DNA of 32,258 nt from Candidatus Nealsoniibacteriota bacterium (GCA_003557645.1 PWNV01000004.1:1-32258), one strand, 5' to 3'; counted from the stretch's first letter, positions 1 to 7,339 are shown. Numbers and translations are program-made. Notes: generated from the letters alone by a model not told the origin.

Positions 1-2
1 CG

Positions 3-422
3 GAAAGATTAGAGTATCATATAGGAACCCGGGCAAAAGCAAGGGCAGGATATCTACACGAACTAACTCCCAGCACCTACTTTGACATAGCATGGCAAAC
101 TCCCGTAAGAATCACCTACTTCTATTTCGCCCCCCTCCCATGGCAAGTGGAAACAAAAGAAGACGTTATGGGGGTAATAGACGCTTCACTTTACCTTATT
201 CTCATCATCTTCTCTGCTATTACTCTTAAAAAGCTAAAAAAGAAAGACAAAGCGCTCTTCATTTCATTGCTACTTATCCTCCTCGTCTTTTCCACCACCT
301 TCGCCTGGGGAACATCCAATTACGGAACATCTCTCCGTCACCGGCAAAAAATAGCCTTCGTCCTTATCATCACCGCTTCTTACTCTATCGCCGAAAGGAG
401 ATCTCTCAAAGAGGGGGCTTGA
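3..422 (+). CDS. C-terminal part of a polytopic membrane protein (5' end outside window)
   Basis: The frame is open from the left edge to a TGA at 420-422, giving 139 residues of a protein whose start lies outside the window. A GTG at 147 could be mistaken for a start, but coding-like sequence continues upstream of it. At least two and probably three hydrophobic segments are visible: around LYLILIIFSAITL, ALFISLLLILLVFSTTF and KIAFVLIITASYSIA. A motif SNYGTSLRHRQK precedes the last one. Similar N-GT-x-RHR endings occur in large membrane proteins linked to glycan or O-antigen type synthesis, but this is only a resemblance from memory and I do not assign a function. The stop codon sits inside the -35 box of the next gene's promoter, so spacing is extremely tight. 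Confidence 0.75.
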   Translation, partial: ERLEYHIGTRAKARAGYLHELTPSTYFDIAWQTPVRITYFYFAPLPWQVETKEDVMGVIDASLYLILIIFSAITLKKLKKKDKALFISLLLILLVFSTTFAWGTSNYGTSLRHRQKIAFVLIITASYSIAERRSLKEGA

Positions 423-447
423 CACATATTCATTATGAATATATACT
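419..447 (+). promoter_or_regulatory. Strong sigma-70-type promoter with a palindromic operator in the spacer
   Basis: TTGACA (419-424), a 17-nt spacer and TATACT (442-447) form a near-consensus promoter for the DUF5320 gene at 487. A perfect 17-bp palindrome, ATATTCAT-T-ATGAATAT at 426-442, fills the spacer. A direct repeat of TCATTAT (430-436 and 447-453) is spaced by 17 nt. The predicted transcription start is about 454, giving a leader of about 33 nt. Position between the boxes suggests repression by a dimeric regulator; its identity is not visible, though the DUF134 protein encoded downstream is one candidate. Confidence 0.8.
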
Positions 448-486
448 CATTATAGAAAGGTCGATTATAAACCAAAAAATAATACT

Positions 487-687
487 ATGCCAAGATTTGA
501 CGGAACTGGTCCTATGGGCTGTGGTCCCCTCACGGGAAGAGGCTTTGGCCCTTGCAATATGGGACGAAGAAGATTCTTCTCCAAGAAGAACGAACTTGCT
601 GCCTTAGAAGAAGAAGAAAGAATGCTTCAAGAAGAACTAGAAGCTATTCAAGAAGAGAAAAGAGCCCTTCAGGACCAGGCTAAATAA
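487..687 (+). CDS. DUF5320-family small protein
   Basis: A 66-residue protein that starts MPRFDGTGPMGCGPLTGRG, the signature of the DUF5320 family (small proteins with a glycine/methionine/cysteine-rich head). Residues about 1-30 form the GPxGxGPxTGRGxGPC head with two cysteines (C12 and C23); residues about 34-66 are a charged Glu/Lys/Gln-rich helix likely to form a coiled coil. Family members are often found beside DUF134 and NifX/NifB-type iron-molybdenum cofactor proteins, and DUF134 does follow here. The molecular function is not established. The start is fixed by the conserved MPxFDGTGP head; no good Shine-Dalgarno site lies close to it. A near-consensus promoter with an internal palindrome lies upstream, so the gene is probably regulated. 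Confidence 0.85.
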   Translation: MPRFDGTGPMGCGPLTGRGFGPCNMGRRRFFSKKNELAALEEEERMLQEELEAIQEEKRALQDQAK

Positions 688-738
688 AAAGAAGGCACGG
701 GAGCCGGCCTCTTATAAAGGGGCCGCGTGACCTTCTTT
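688..738 (+). promoter_or_regulatory. Long hairpin between DUF5320 and DUF134 genes
   Basis: Right after the DUF5320 stop, AAAGAAGG-CACG (688-699) pairs with CGTG-A-CCTTCTTT (726-738), a 12-bp stem with one bulge. An inner stem GGCCTC (706-711) pairs with GGGGCC (719-724) with one G-U pair around a 7-nt loop. There is no long T tract after it, so it may be a weak terminator, an mRNA 3'-end stabiliser or an attenuator that sets the DUF5320:DUF134 ratio. Confidence 0.6.
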
Positions 739-768
739 CAACTTAAAGAGTAACACAAGAATAAAATC

Positions 769-1047
769 ATGCCAAGACCAAGACTTTGTCGGAGAGTAAG
801 GTTCCGGCCGAAAACAACCTATTTCAAACCCCGAGGAATACCGCTAAGAGAGCTTGAAACAATCACCCTAACTCCCGAAGAAATAGAAGCTTTAAGGCTT
901 AAAAACATAAAAAACCTCGACCAGAAAGAGTGTGCCAAGAAAATGGAAACTTCTCAGAGTACGTTTCAGCGAATCCTCTCTTCTGCTTATAAAAAAACAG
1001 CAAAAGCATTGACGGAAGGAAAAGCAATTGAAATAAGAGAAAATTAA
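769..1047 (+). CDS. DUF134 (UPF0251) predicted DNA-binding protein
   Basis: A 92-residue protein matching the DUF134/UPF0251 family through its full length: MPRPRLCRRVRFRP at the start, then YFKPRGIPLRELE, LTPEEIEALRLKN and a helix-turn-helix around LDQKECAKKMETSQSTFQRIL (about residues 47-67), related to sigma-factor region 4 type folds. Family members are predicted transcription regulators, frequently next to genes for NifX-like or DUF5320 proteins. It lies 81 nt after the DUF5320 stop, separated by a hairpin, and probably shares the promoter at 419-447. It could regulate its own operon through the palindrome there; that is inference. No partner metal-cofactor gene is present nearby in this window. 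The CDS is followed directly by a strong terminator. Confidence 0.88.
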   Translation: MPRPRLCRRVRFRPKTTYFKPRGIPLRELETITLTPEEIEALRLKNIKNLDQKECAKKMETSQSTFQRILSSAYKKTAKALTEGKAIEIREN

Positions 1048-1049
1048 AG

Positions 1050-1075
1050 CCGCCCCTAGAAAAGGGGCGGTTTTT
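1050..1075 (+). terminator. Rho-independent terminator, probably bidirectional
   Basis: CCGCCCC (1050-1056) pairs with GGGGCGG (1064-1070) around a 7-nt loop, followed by TTTTT (1071-1075). It ends the DUF5320-DUF134 unit. The convergent PKD gene stops at 1074, so the same stem can terminate it on the minus strand, where an A/T-rich tract follows. Confidence 0.92.
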
Positions 1076-2102
1076 AAAAGGGATCTACCTCTCTCCAGTC
1101 ATCGGGAAGTGGTGGCCTTACCGTAATAATCTCCGTATCAGTACAGCTTAACCCGTCTTTTGTAACGGTTAAAGTTACTTCTTTTGGCCCTTCTATCTCA
1201 AAAACTACACTCAGGCTCGCTTCCGAGCTTTCTTCCGGATCTCCTCCTTCAAACGTCCAGCTTCTAGTATCAAAATCGCCTCCACTATCAGAGAAGATAA
1301 CTTCTTTATCTACAATCGGCTTAGAAGGCTCCCAAGTAAAGCTTGAATCCGGGTACTCGGGGAGCGTTTCAAACGTAGTGCTTACCCAGTCCGACCATAA
1401 TCCATGGTCATTTCTTGACCTTATCTCCCAAACATAACTACTACTGTAATCAAGATTAGTGTAAACATACCCTCCTTCAGAACTGGTAGTAAACTCATCG
1501 GCATTTATCTTCATCTCAGATCTACTATATCCTCCTCCAAAATCTTCGTAATCCCAGTTAAGCGTTACTTGCGGAGTGATCTCACAGTAGTCCGGTGGGT
1601 GAGACACGTCTAAATTCGAGACCACCGGTTTTGGATATGGATAATATCCAGCCATATCCCAACTCATCCATCCTAAAAATCCATCTCCAAAAGAATATCC
1701 AGAGAGAGATCCTTCGTCATACAAAATTCCGTAACCCTCCCCGCTAAGAGATATCCACTCCTCAGGATCTAGTACTTTTGCCCATCCGGTTATCTCTCCT
1801 TCCTCCATGTCAAATCTCGGTACACACGGCACCTCAGGACAACCTCCTACATCAGTAAAACTAATCCACCCAAGAGCATCAGACCAAGCTTTTCCACTTA
1901 TATACCCCTCATCATCAATCTCAACTCCGTAGTTAGAGCCACAAAAACTAATCCACCCTACATTATCGGACCAAGCAAAACCAAAGATACTGTCTTCCGA
2001 GCAGTCCGTGTTAACACTACCCACTCTGTTAAAACTAAAAAGAAAAATCCCCATAAAGATTAAAAAAGAGAGGATTAAGATTTCAGTTTTTTTCAAAAAC
2101 AT
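1074..2102 (-). CDS. Secreted/anchored surface protein with GWISF repeats, Fn3-like and PKD domains
   Basis: A 342-residue protein starting at ATG 2102. An in-frame ATG at 2141 is possible, but it would overlap the upstream gene and lies before the likely promoter (2110-2137). Residues about 7-25 are a hydrophobic signal or anchor. Then come four W-rich repeats: GFAWSDNVGWISF (41-53), GKAWSDALGWISF (70-82), a WISL copy (106-119) and GWMSW (to 148). A fibronectin-III-like region spans about 159-250, and a PKD domain about 255-328 (SFTWEPSKP, then WTFEGGDPEES, then EVTLTVT). The tail is VRPPLPDDWREVDPF. GWISF repeats with PKD domains are common in Parcubacteria surface proteins of unknown role. 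The partial gene at 32137-32258 has almost the same tail, so these are paralogs. No LPXTG motif or lipobox is visible. Confidence 0.82.
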   Translation of the reverse strand: MFLKKTEILILSFLIFMGIFLFSFNRVGSVNTDCSEDSIFGFAWSDNVGWISFCGSNYGVEIDDEGYISGKAWSDALGWISFTDVGGCPEVPCVPRFDMEEGEITGWAKVLDPEEWISLSGEGYGILYDEGSLSGYSFGDGFLGWMSWDMAGYYPYPKPVVSNLDVSHPPDYCEITPQVTLNWDYEDFGGGYSRSEMKINADEFTTSSEGGYVYTNLDYSSSYVWEIRSRNDHGLWSDWVSTTFETLPEYPDSSFTWEPSKPIVDKEVIFSDSGGDFDTRSWTFEGGDPEESSEASLSVVFEIEGPKEVTLTVTKDGLSCTDTEIITVRPPLPDDWREVDPF

Positions 2103-2109
2103 ATTTTTA

Positions 2110-2137
2110 TTTATAACTCCTCTTCCAGCTCCATCAA
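2110..2137 (-). promoter_or_regulatory. Putative promoter of the PKD protein gene
   Basis: On the minus strand TTGATG (2137-2132), a 16-nt spacer and TATAAA (2115-2110). The predicted start of transcription (about 2103) falls next to the ATG at 2102, so the mRNA would be leaderless. It overlaps the 3' end of the upstream small gene. Confidence 0.5.
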
Positions 2138-2368
2138 ACAATCGATATTTATGAGCTGTACTTCTCCTTCGTCAGAGTAAATAAAGAAAGGCTCACAGTC
2201 TTCTTTAGCGTGCAGGATTATCTCGTTTACCGCTTGAGCATACCCTTGAACCCAGAAACTATTTAAAACTCTTGTTGAGATATCCCAGATTACGTAACTG
2301 GCAAGTAAAACGACAACAACAATTAACAGCGTGTTCTTTTGAAATATCTTCTTAAAATTACCAGACAT
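2111..2368 (-). CDS. Small single-pass membrane protein with paired cysteines, unknown function
   Basis: An 85-residue protein starting MSGNFKK at 2368. A start seven codons further upstream (2389) is rejected because the promoter -10 box (2375-2380) would then lie inside the gene. Residues about 13-31 are a hydrophobic helix; the remaining 54 residues (FWVQGYAQAVNEII, then CEPFFIYSDEGEVQLINIDCLMELEEEL) would be extracytoplasmic. The layout TM, then G-x-x-x-A, then C-x-P-F and V-x-LINIDCL looks like a recurrent small protein of CPR genomes, but I cannot name the family. The two cysteines could form a disulfide outside the membrane. It lies 8 nt upstream of the PKD gene. Confidence 0.7.
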   Translation of the reverse strand: MSGNFKKIFQKNTLLIVVVVLLASYVIWDISTRVLNSFWVQGYAQAVNEIILHAKEDCEPFFIYSDEGEVQLINIDCLMELEEEL

Positions 2369-2374
2369 ATCAAC

Positions 2375-2403
2375 ATTATAATAAAGCAAAGATTAAATGA
2401 CAA
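2375..2403 (-). promoter_or_regulatory. Strong promoter predicted to give a leaderless mRNA
   Basis: On the minus strand TTGTCA (2403-2398), a 17-nt spacer and a perfect TATAAT (2380-2375). Seven nucleotides downstream of the -10 box is position 2368, exactly the A of the ATG. It sits between tRNA-Ser and the small membrane protein gene. Confidence 0.75.
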
Positions 2404-2413
2404 GTAATAAATG

Positions 2414-2497
2414 CGGAGGAGGTGGGATTCGAACCCACGTGAGCTTGCGCTCGCACGCTTTCCAAGCGTGTGGAATAGACCGCTATCCGACTCCTCC
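2414..2497 (-). tRNA. tRNA-Ser (anticodon GGA)
   Basis: An 84-nt class II tRNA read on the minus strand. The acceptor GGAGGAG pairs with CTCCTCC; the anticodon arm is CACGC-TTGGAAA-GCGTG with anticodon GGA; a long variable arm (GAGC-GCAA-GCTC) identifies serine; the T arm is GTGGG-TTCGAAT-CCCAC. The discriminator is G, and CCA is not encoded. The first tRNA base (2497) directly follows the TAG stop (2500-2498) of the zinc-ribbon gene, so the tRNA is probably cut from an operon transcript. Confidence 0.95.
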
Positions 2498-3031
2498 CTA
2501 TGCGCTTGGAAGATTGGAAATGGCTTTCGAGAGAAACGGCCTCTTTCCCGCAAAGCGGTACTTTAAGAGACTAAGCACAGTGAGAACATCACCGACTTCT
2601 TCTCTTAGTGGCCCAGGACCAACAAAAACCTCACCTACTTCCTCAAGCAGTGTCCTCGCGTAATCGTTCATTATCTTCTCTCCGCCCTCCTTTTTTAAAT
2701 ACGTCATTATCTTTTTAAACTCCCCTCTATCAAGCCACACCCCCTGGCAAACGTTACAGACATCTACTTTTATTCCAGAATCACCATAATTTACTTCATA
2801 AAGCGGCATGATACAAGTCGGGCAGTGTTTCTTTTCTTTGGAAACACGAAAATCTTTCTCGTTTTTCCATAAATCAACATCCAGCCAATCCAACTTCTTT
2901 TCCTTCATATCTTTAGCTTGAAAAAACTCATCTTTTTCAAACCAAATACCCAAGCAAGTCGGGCAGTGATCAATCTCCGTGTTCTGAAAAACCGCCTTTT
3001 CTAATTTCTGCTCACAATTTGGACAATTCAT
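2498..3031 (-). CDS. Double zinc-ribbon protein (zf-TFIIB family)
   Basis: A 177-residue protein with two zf-TFIIB-like zinc ribbons. The first uses C3, C6, C23 and C26, followed by LGIWFEKDEF; the second uses C70, C73, C92 and C95, followed by QGVWLDRGEF. The C-x2-C...C-x2-C-x-G-x-W-x-(D/E)-x-x-E-(F/L) signature is diagnostic of this family. The C-terminal 70 residues (from about 108) lack cysteines and carry a moderately hydrophobic stretch near VGDVLTVLSLLKYRF. The start overlaps the htpX stop by 4 bp (ATGA), so the two are translationally coupled. The function of the family is not well defined; linkage to LemA and HtpX suggests a membrane-protein quality-control context. The stop codon touches tRNA-Ser. 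Confidence 0.88.
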   Translation of the reverse strand: MNCPNCEQKLEKAVFQNTEIDHCPTCLGIWFEKDEFFQAKDMKEKKLDWLDVDLWKNEKDFRVSKEKKHCPTCIMPLYEVNYGDSGIKVDVCNVCQGVWLDRGEFKKIMTYLKKEGGEKIMNDYARTLLEEVGEVFVGPGPLREEVGDVLTVLSLLKYRFAGKRPFLSKAISNLPSA

Positions 3032-3924
3032 ACATCTATTGATCTTAAGTTTTTAATACGCTCCTCTACCGGAGGATGAGTCATAAAAAGCTTTCTGATA
3101 CGACTCTTCGCCTCCTTCCCTCGAAAGGGACTAACAACATAAAGATGTGCTGTAGCGTCATTTGCTGCCTTGAGCTGGTGAGGATCACTGGAGATCTTCT
3201 CTAAAGCTCTGGCAAGTGCTTCTGGATATCGCGTAGTAAGTGCTGCTGTAGAATCAGCAAGATGTTCTCTTTTACGGGAAATAGCAAACTTCATCACTTG
3301 AGCTAAAACAGGGGCAAGGATGAGGAAAAGGAGAGCACCAGCTAAAACGGCGAGACCAACTCCTCCTTCTCTCTGTCTCATTCCTCCAAAAAACGCCATA
3401 CGGAAGAAGAAATCAGCAATAAGAACAACTACCCCTACCAGCACCACTACCACAGATTGAATAAGAATATCACGGTTTCCGATGTGAGCAAGCTCGTGCG
3501 CTATAACCGCCTCCAGTTCCACTCTTTCCAGCCTCTCTAAAAGCCCTGTGGTAACAGCAATAACACCGTGCTTAGGATCGCGCCCTGTGGCGAAGGCGTT
3601 GGGCTGTTTATCTTCTATCACAAAAAGACGAGGGACCGGAAGACCATTTGTAATCGCCAGATTCTCTGCAATACGATACAGCTCTGGATTGTCATCCTTT
3701 TTTATCGGCGTGGCCTTACTCATTCTCAAGATAATCTTGTCCGAGTACCAGTAAGAGCTAAAACTCATCACCACCGAAATCCCTACCGCCAAGTAGAGTA
3801 TCCACTGCCCTTCAAACACGTAACTTAAAACCCATCCCACGGCCATAATGAGAAGAAAAAATCCAAACAAATAAAGATACGTGCGAAAAATATTCTTTTC
3901 CGCTTCTCTGTATAGTGTTGCCAT
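3028..3924 (-). CDS. htpX: HtpX-like M48 membrane zinc metalloprotease
   Basis: A 298-residue M48 family protease that degrades damaged or misfolded membrane proteins. Two N-terminal TM segments (about 16-32 and 42-58) precede the catalytic domain; the zinc motif is H143-E144-LA-H147, and the third ligand is E220 in REHLAD. Two more TM segments lie at about 156-172 and 188-210. FATGRDPKHGVIAVTTGLL is the conserved strand before the zinc helix. Length matches the family (about 290). It lies 3 nt after lemA and overlaps the zinc-ribbon gene by 4 bp. The lemA-htpX pairing is common in bacteria. The motif set leaves little doubt; the exact substrate is unknown. Confidence 0.95.
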   Translation of the reverse strand: MATLYREAEKNIFRTYLYLFGFFLLIMAVGWVLSYVFEGQWILYLAVGISVVMSFSSYWYSDKIILRMSKATPIKKDDNPELYRIAENLAITNGLPVPRLFVIEDKQPNAFATGRDPKHGVIAVTTGLLERLERVELEAVIAHELAHIGNRDILIQSVVVVLVGVVVLIADFFFRMAFFGGMRQREGGVGLAVLAGALLFLILAPVLAQVMKFAISRKREHLADSTAALTTRYPEALARALEKISSDPHQLKAANDATAHLYVVSPFRGKEAKSRIRKLFMTHPPVEERIKNLRSIDV

Positions 3925-3927
3925 GTT

Positions 3928-4494
3928 TTAGAAACTTACGTTTACAGGATCTCTTTCTTCTTTATTTTCTATTTCAAAGAAATCCTGCTTTTCAAATCCA
4001 AACATACCAGCGACAAGATTTACCGGGAACATCTCTACTTTAGTATTAATCTCTTTGACGTTGCGATTGTAGAATCTTCTGGAAGCCTGAATCTTGTCCT
4101 CGGTATCCCTAATCTCTTTTTGTAGTTCAATGAAATTTTCTGATGCCTTTAAATCGGGATAATTCTCTGAAACCGCAAAAAGACTCTTTAGTGCGCCCGC
4201 AAGTTGGTTTTCCGCTTCTCCCACTTTCTTGGGATCACCGGACTGCTCTGCGCTCATTGCACTCGCTCTCGCCTTGGTTACTCTTTCAAAAATCTCTCTT
4301 TCGTGAGTTGCATATCCTTTCACCGTCTCTACTAAGTTAGGGATAAGATCATATCTTCTCTTAAGCTGTACGTCTATATCTGCCCAAGCTTCCTTTACCC
4401 TGTTTCTTAAAGTTACAAGGCGGTTATAGGAAAAGACAAGCCAGAGAAGAAGTAAAACAATCAGTCCTATTAAAATATTAACTGGCGTAAACAT
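3928..4494 (-). CDS. lemA: LemA family protein
   Basis: A 188-residue LemA family protein with a short N-terminal TM anchor (about residues 6-22, ILIGLIVLLLLWLVF) and a long helical body. Diagnostic motifs are YNRLVTLRNRVKEAWADIDVQLKRRYDLIPNL (about 24-55, with the YDLIPNLVE signature), LKASENFIELQKEI and RRFYNRNVKEINT near the C-terminus. LemA proteins are membrane-anchored four-helix proteins of uncertain role that often accompany HtpX. It is the first gene of an operon (lemA-htpX-zinc ribbon-tRNA-Ser), with a promoter at 4526-4554 and a leader of about 25 nt lacking a clear Shine-Dalgarno site. Confidence 0.93.
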   Translation of the reverse strand: MFTPVNILIGLIVLLLLWLVFSYNRLVTLRNRVKEAWADIDVQLKRRYDLIPNLVETVKGYATHEREIFERVTKARASAMSAEQSGDPKKVGEAENQLAGALKSLFAVSENYPDLKASENFIELQKEIRDTEDKIQASRRFYNRNVKEINTKVEMFPVNLVAGMFGFEKQDFFEIENKEERDPVNVSF

Positions 4495-4525
4495 ATTTTT
4501 GTTAAATTACTTTATTACTTCTTAG

Positions 4526-4554
4526 ATTATAAATCACTTTCGCCATCCTTACAA
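4526..4554 (-). promoter_or_regulatory. Promoter of the lemA-htpX operon
   Basis: On the minus strand TTGTAA (4554-4549), a 17-nt spacer and perfect TATAAT (4531-4526); predicted start near 4519. The -35 box lies in the foot of the hairpin that follows groEL (4552-4592), so terminator and promoter overlap. Confidence 0.65.
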
Positions 4555-4592
4555 GAAAACCGCAAAGAAAACAAGTCCTTCGCGGTTTCTTG
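4552..4592 (-). terminator. Candidate terminator hairpin after groEL
   Basis: CAAGAAAACCGC (4552-4563) pairs with GCGGTTTCTTG (4582-4592) with one bulged A, around an 18-nt loop. On the minus strand the 3' arm is T-rich, but only short T runs follow, so it may be a weak terminator or an mRNA end-protecting stem. Confidence 0.5.
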
Positions 4593-4606
4593 TCTTCTTT
4601 TTCTTT

Positions 4607-6537
<1,931 letters not shown>

Positions 6538-6571
6538 ATTAATTAATACTTTACTTTTAAAACGACCATTT

Positions 6572-6598
6572 TTAGCAGTTAACCTGCAAGAGTGCTAA
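6572..6598 (-). promoter_or_regulatory. CIRCE operator (HrcA binding site)
   Basis: TTAGCAGTT (6572-6580), a 9-nt spacer and GAGTGCTAA (6590-6598). The CIRCE consensus is TTAGCACTC-N9-GAGTGCTAA: the right arm is perfect and the left arm matches at 7 of 9 positions. It overlaps the predicted transcription start (about 6596) of groES, the normal arrangement for HrcA repression. No hrcA gene lies in the window. Confidence 0.92.
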
Positions 6599-6602
6599 GT
6601 CC

Positions 6603-6631
6603 ATTATTACCTATCTTTTATTCTCTGTCAA
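6603..6631 (-). promoter_or_regulatory. groESL promoter
   Basis: On the minus strand a perfect TTGACA (6631-6626), a 17-nt spacer and AATAAT (6608-6603, 5 of 6 to consensus). The -35 box lies within the last codons of the transglutaminase-like gene. CIRCE begins 5 nt downstream of the -10 box. Confidence 0.8.
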
Positions 6632-7261
6632 GTAGATAAAAAAAACAGGGCAGAACAACAGCTCTACCCTTCTTTCGATATAAATAATAAACAAAGAAAA
6701 AAATAATCCTTGATAAAAAAGAATCTTTTTATCTAGAGGAACAGGGTCAAGAAACGCTAATTGAAAAGAACTCTTTTTATGTTTAATGTCAATTTCAGGA
6801 CGACTAAAAGAACGCCTTTCTTTATCTGCAACAATCATTGCTACTTCGTTATTTTCTCTCTTCGTTGGCTTTTTTCCTTCATACTCTAACCATATATGCG
6901 TAGGAGAAAATACTGCCTTGTAAGGAATATCAAGGAACTCAAACACGGAAGCTAAAATAATAAATCTTGTTTTACAGTCCCCTTTTCCCATCAACAACGC
7001 CTCTTTTGTGCTAGGGAAGTACCAAGGCTTGCCGTAAGTTTTCCAGTCATGGCTGTAAGGAACAGCAGATTTAATAAAATTCTCAATCTCTGCGGGTTCC
7101 TCTGGAAGATCCTCAAAAAATCCTGCTACAGCAATCTCATCTACTGGAGAATTAAAAAGACGATAAACACTTTTCCCAAGGTCCAGTGGATTAGGATAAC
7201 AAACAAAGAACGTCCATAAAAATAAAAACCCAAAACCAAAAAAGAGACCTTTCTTTGTCAC
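6611..7261 (-). CDS. Membrane-anchored transglutaminase-like cysteine protein
   Basis: A 216-residue protein with an N-terminal hydrophobic segment (about 5-21) and a transglutaminase-like core: C96 in GKGDCKTRFIILASVF and H122 in PTHIWLEYEG, with an acidic residue just beyond (E126 or E128). Bacterial members are often proteases or peptidoglycan/peptide processing enzymes; the substrate here is unknown. A second hydrophobic stretch at about 184-210 (LFFSLFIIYIERRVELLFCPVFFIYL) could be a C-terminal membrane segment. The start is GTG at 7261, chosen because a full AGGAGG Shine-Dalgarno box lies 7271-7276, about 9 nt upstream; this is the clearest ribosome-binding site in the window. It has its own promoter, divergent from the holin-like gene. 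Confidence 0.82.
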   Translation of the reverse strand: MTKKGLFFGFGFLFLWTFFVCYPNPLDLGKSVYRLFNSPVDEIAVAGFFEDLPEEPAEIENFIKSAVPYSHDWKTYGKPWYFPSTKEALLMGKGDCKTRFIILASVFEFLDIPYKAVFSPTHIWLEYEGKKPTKRENNEVAMIVADKERRSFSRPEIDIKHKKSSFQLAFLDPVPLDKKILFYQGLFFSLFIIYIERRVELLFCPVFFIYLTENKR

Positions 7262-7270
7262 TGTTTATTA

Positions 7271-7276
7271 CCTCCT
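7271..7276 (-). promoter_or_regulatory. Strong Shine-Dalgarno site deciding the GTG start
   Basis: Minus-strand AAAGGAGGTAA contains AGGAGG at 7276-7271, about 9 nt before GTG 7261. It stands out because almost no other gene here has a recognisable Shine-Dalgarno sequence. Confidence 0.85.
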
Positions 7277-7294
7277 TTCAAATGAACTGCTGAG

Positions 7295-7303
7295 ATTATA
7301 GCA
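7295..7303 (-). promoter_or_regulatory. Extended -10 promoter of the transglutaminase-like gene
   Basis: Minus-strand TGC-TATAAT (7303-7295): a perfect -10 with the extended TGn motif; no good -35 at the expected distance. Predicted start is about 7288, giving a leader of about 27 nt that contains the Shine-Dalgarno site. Confidence 0.65.
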
Positions 7304-7311
7304 CAAAAACC

Positions 7312-7339
7312 TTGCAAAATCCACTATTTATGGTACACT
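7312..7339 (+). promoter_or_regulatory. Extended -10 promoter of the holin-secG operon
   Basis: TTGCAA (7312-7317), a 16-nt spacer ending in TGG, and TACACT (7334-7339). The predicted start is about 7346, only 3 nt before the ATG at 7349, so the mRNA would be nearly leaderless. Confidence 0.6.

Noticed and set aside
419-607. Frame overlapping the DUF5320 gene from its promoter
   Set aside because: It runs through promoter boxes and out of frame with the recognisable DUF5320 protein.
2103-2141. Upstream ATG (2141) for the PKD protein
   Set aside because: It would precede the likely promoter, overlap the preceding gene and place a Gly-rich stretch before the signal helix.
2397-2663. + strand reading frame with a GGIRTHV-type start
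   Set aside because: It is a translation of the antisense of tRNA-Ser and of the zinc-ribbon gene; such peptides are a classic misannotation over tRNAs.
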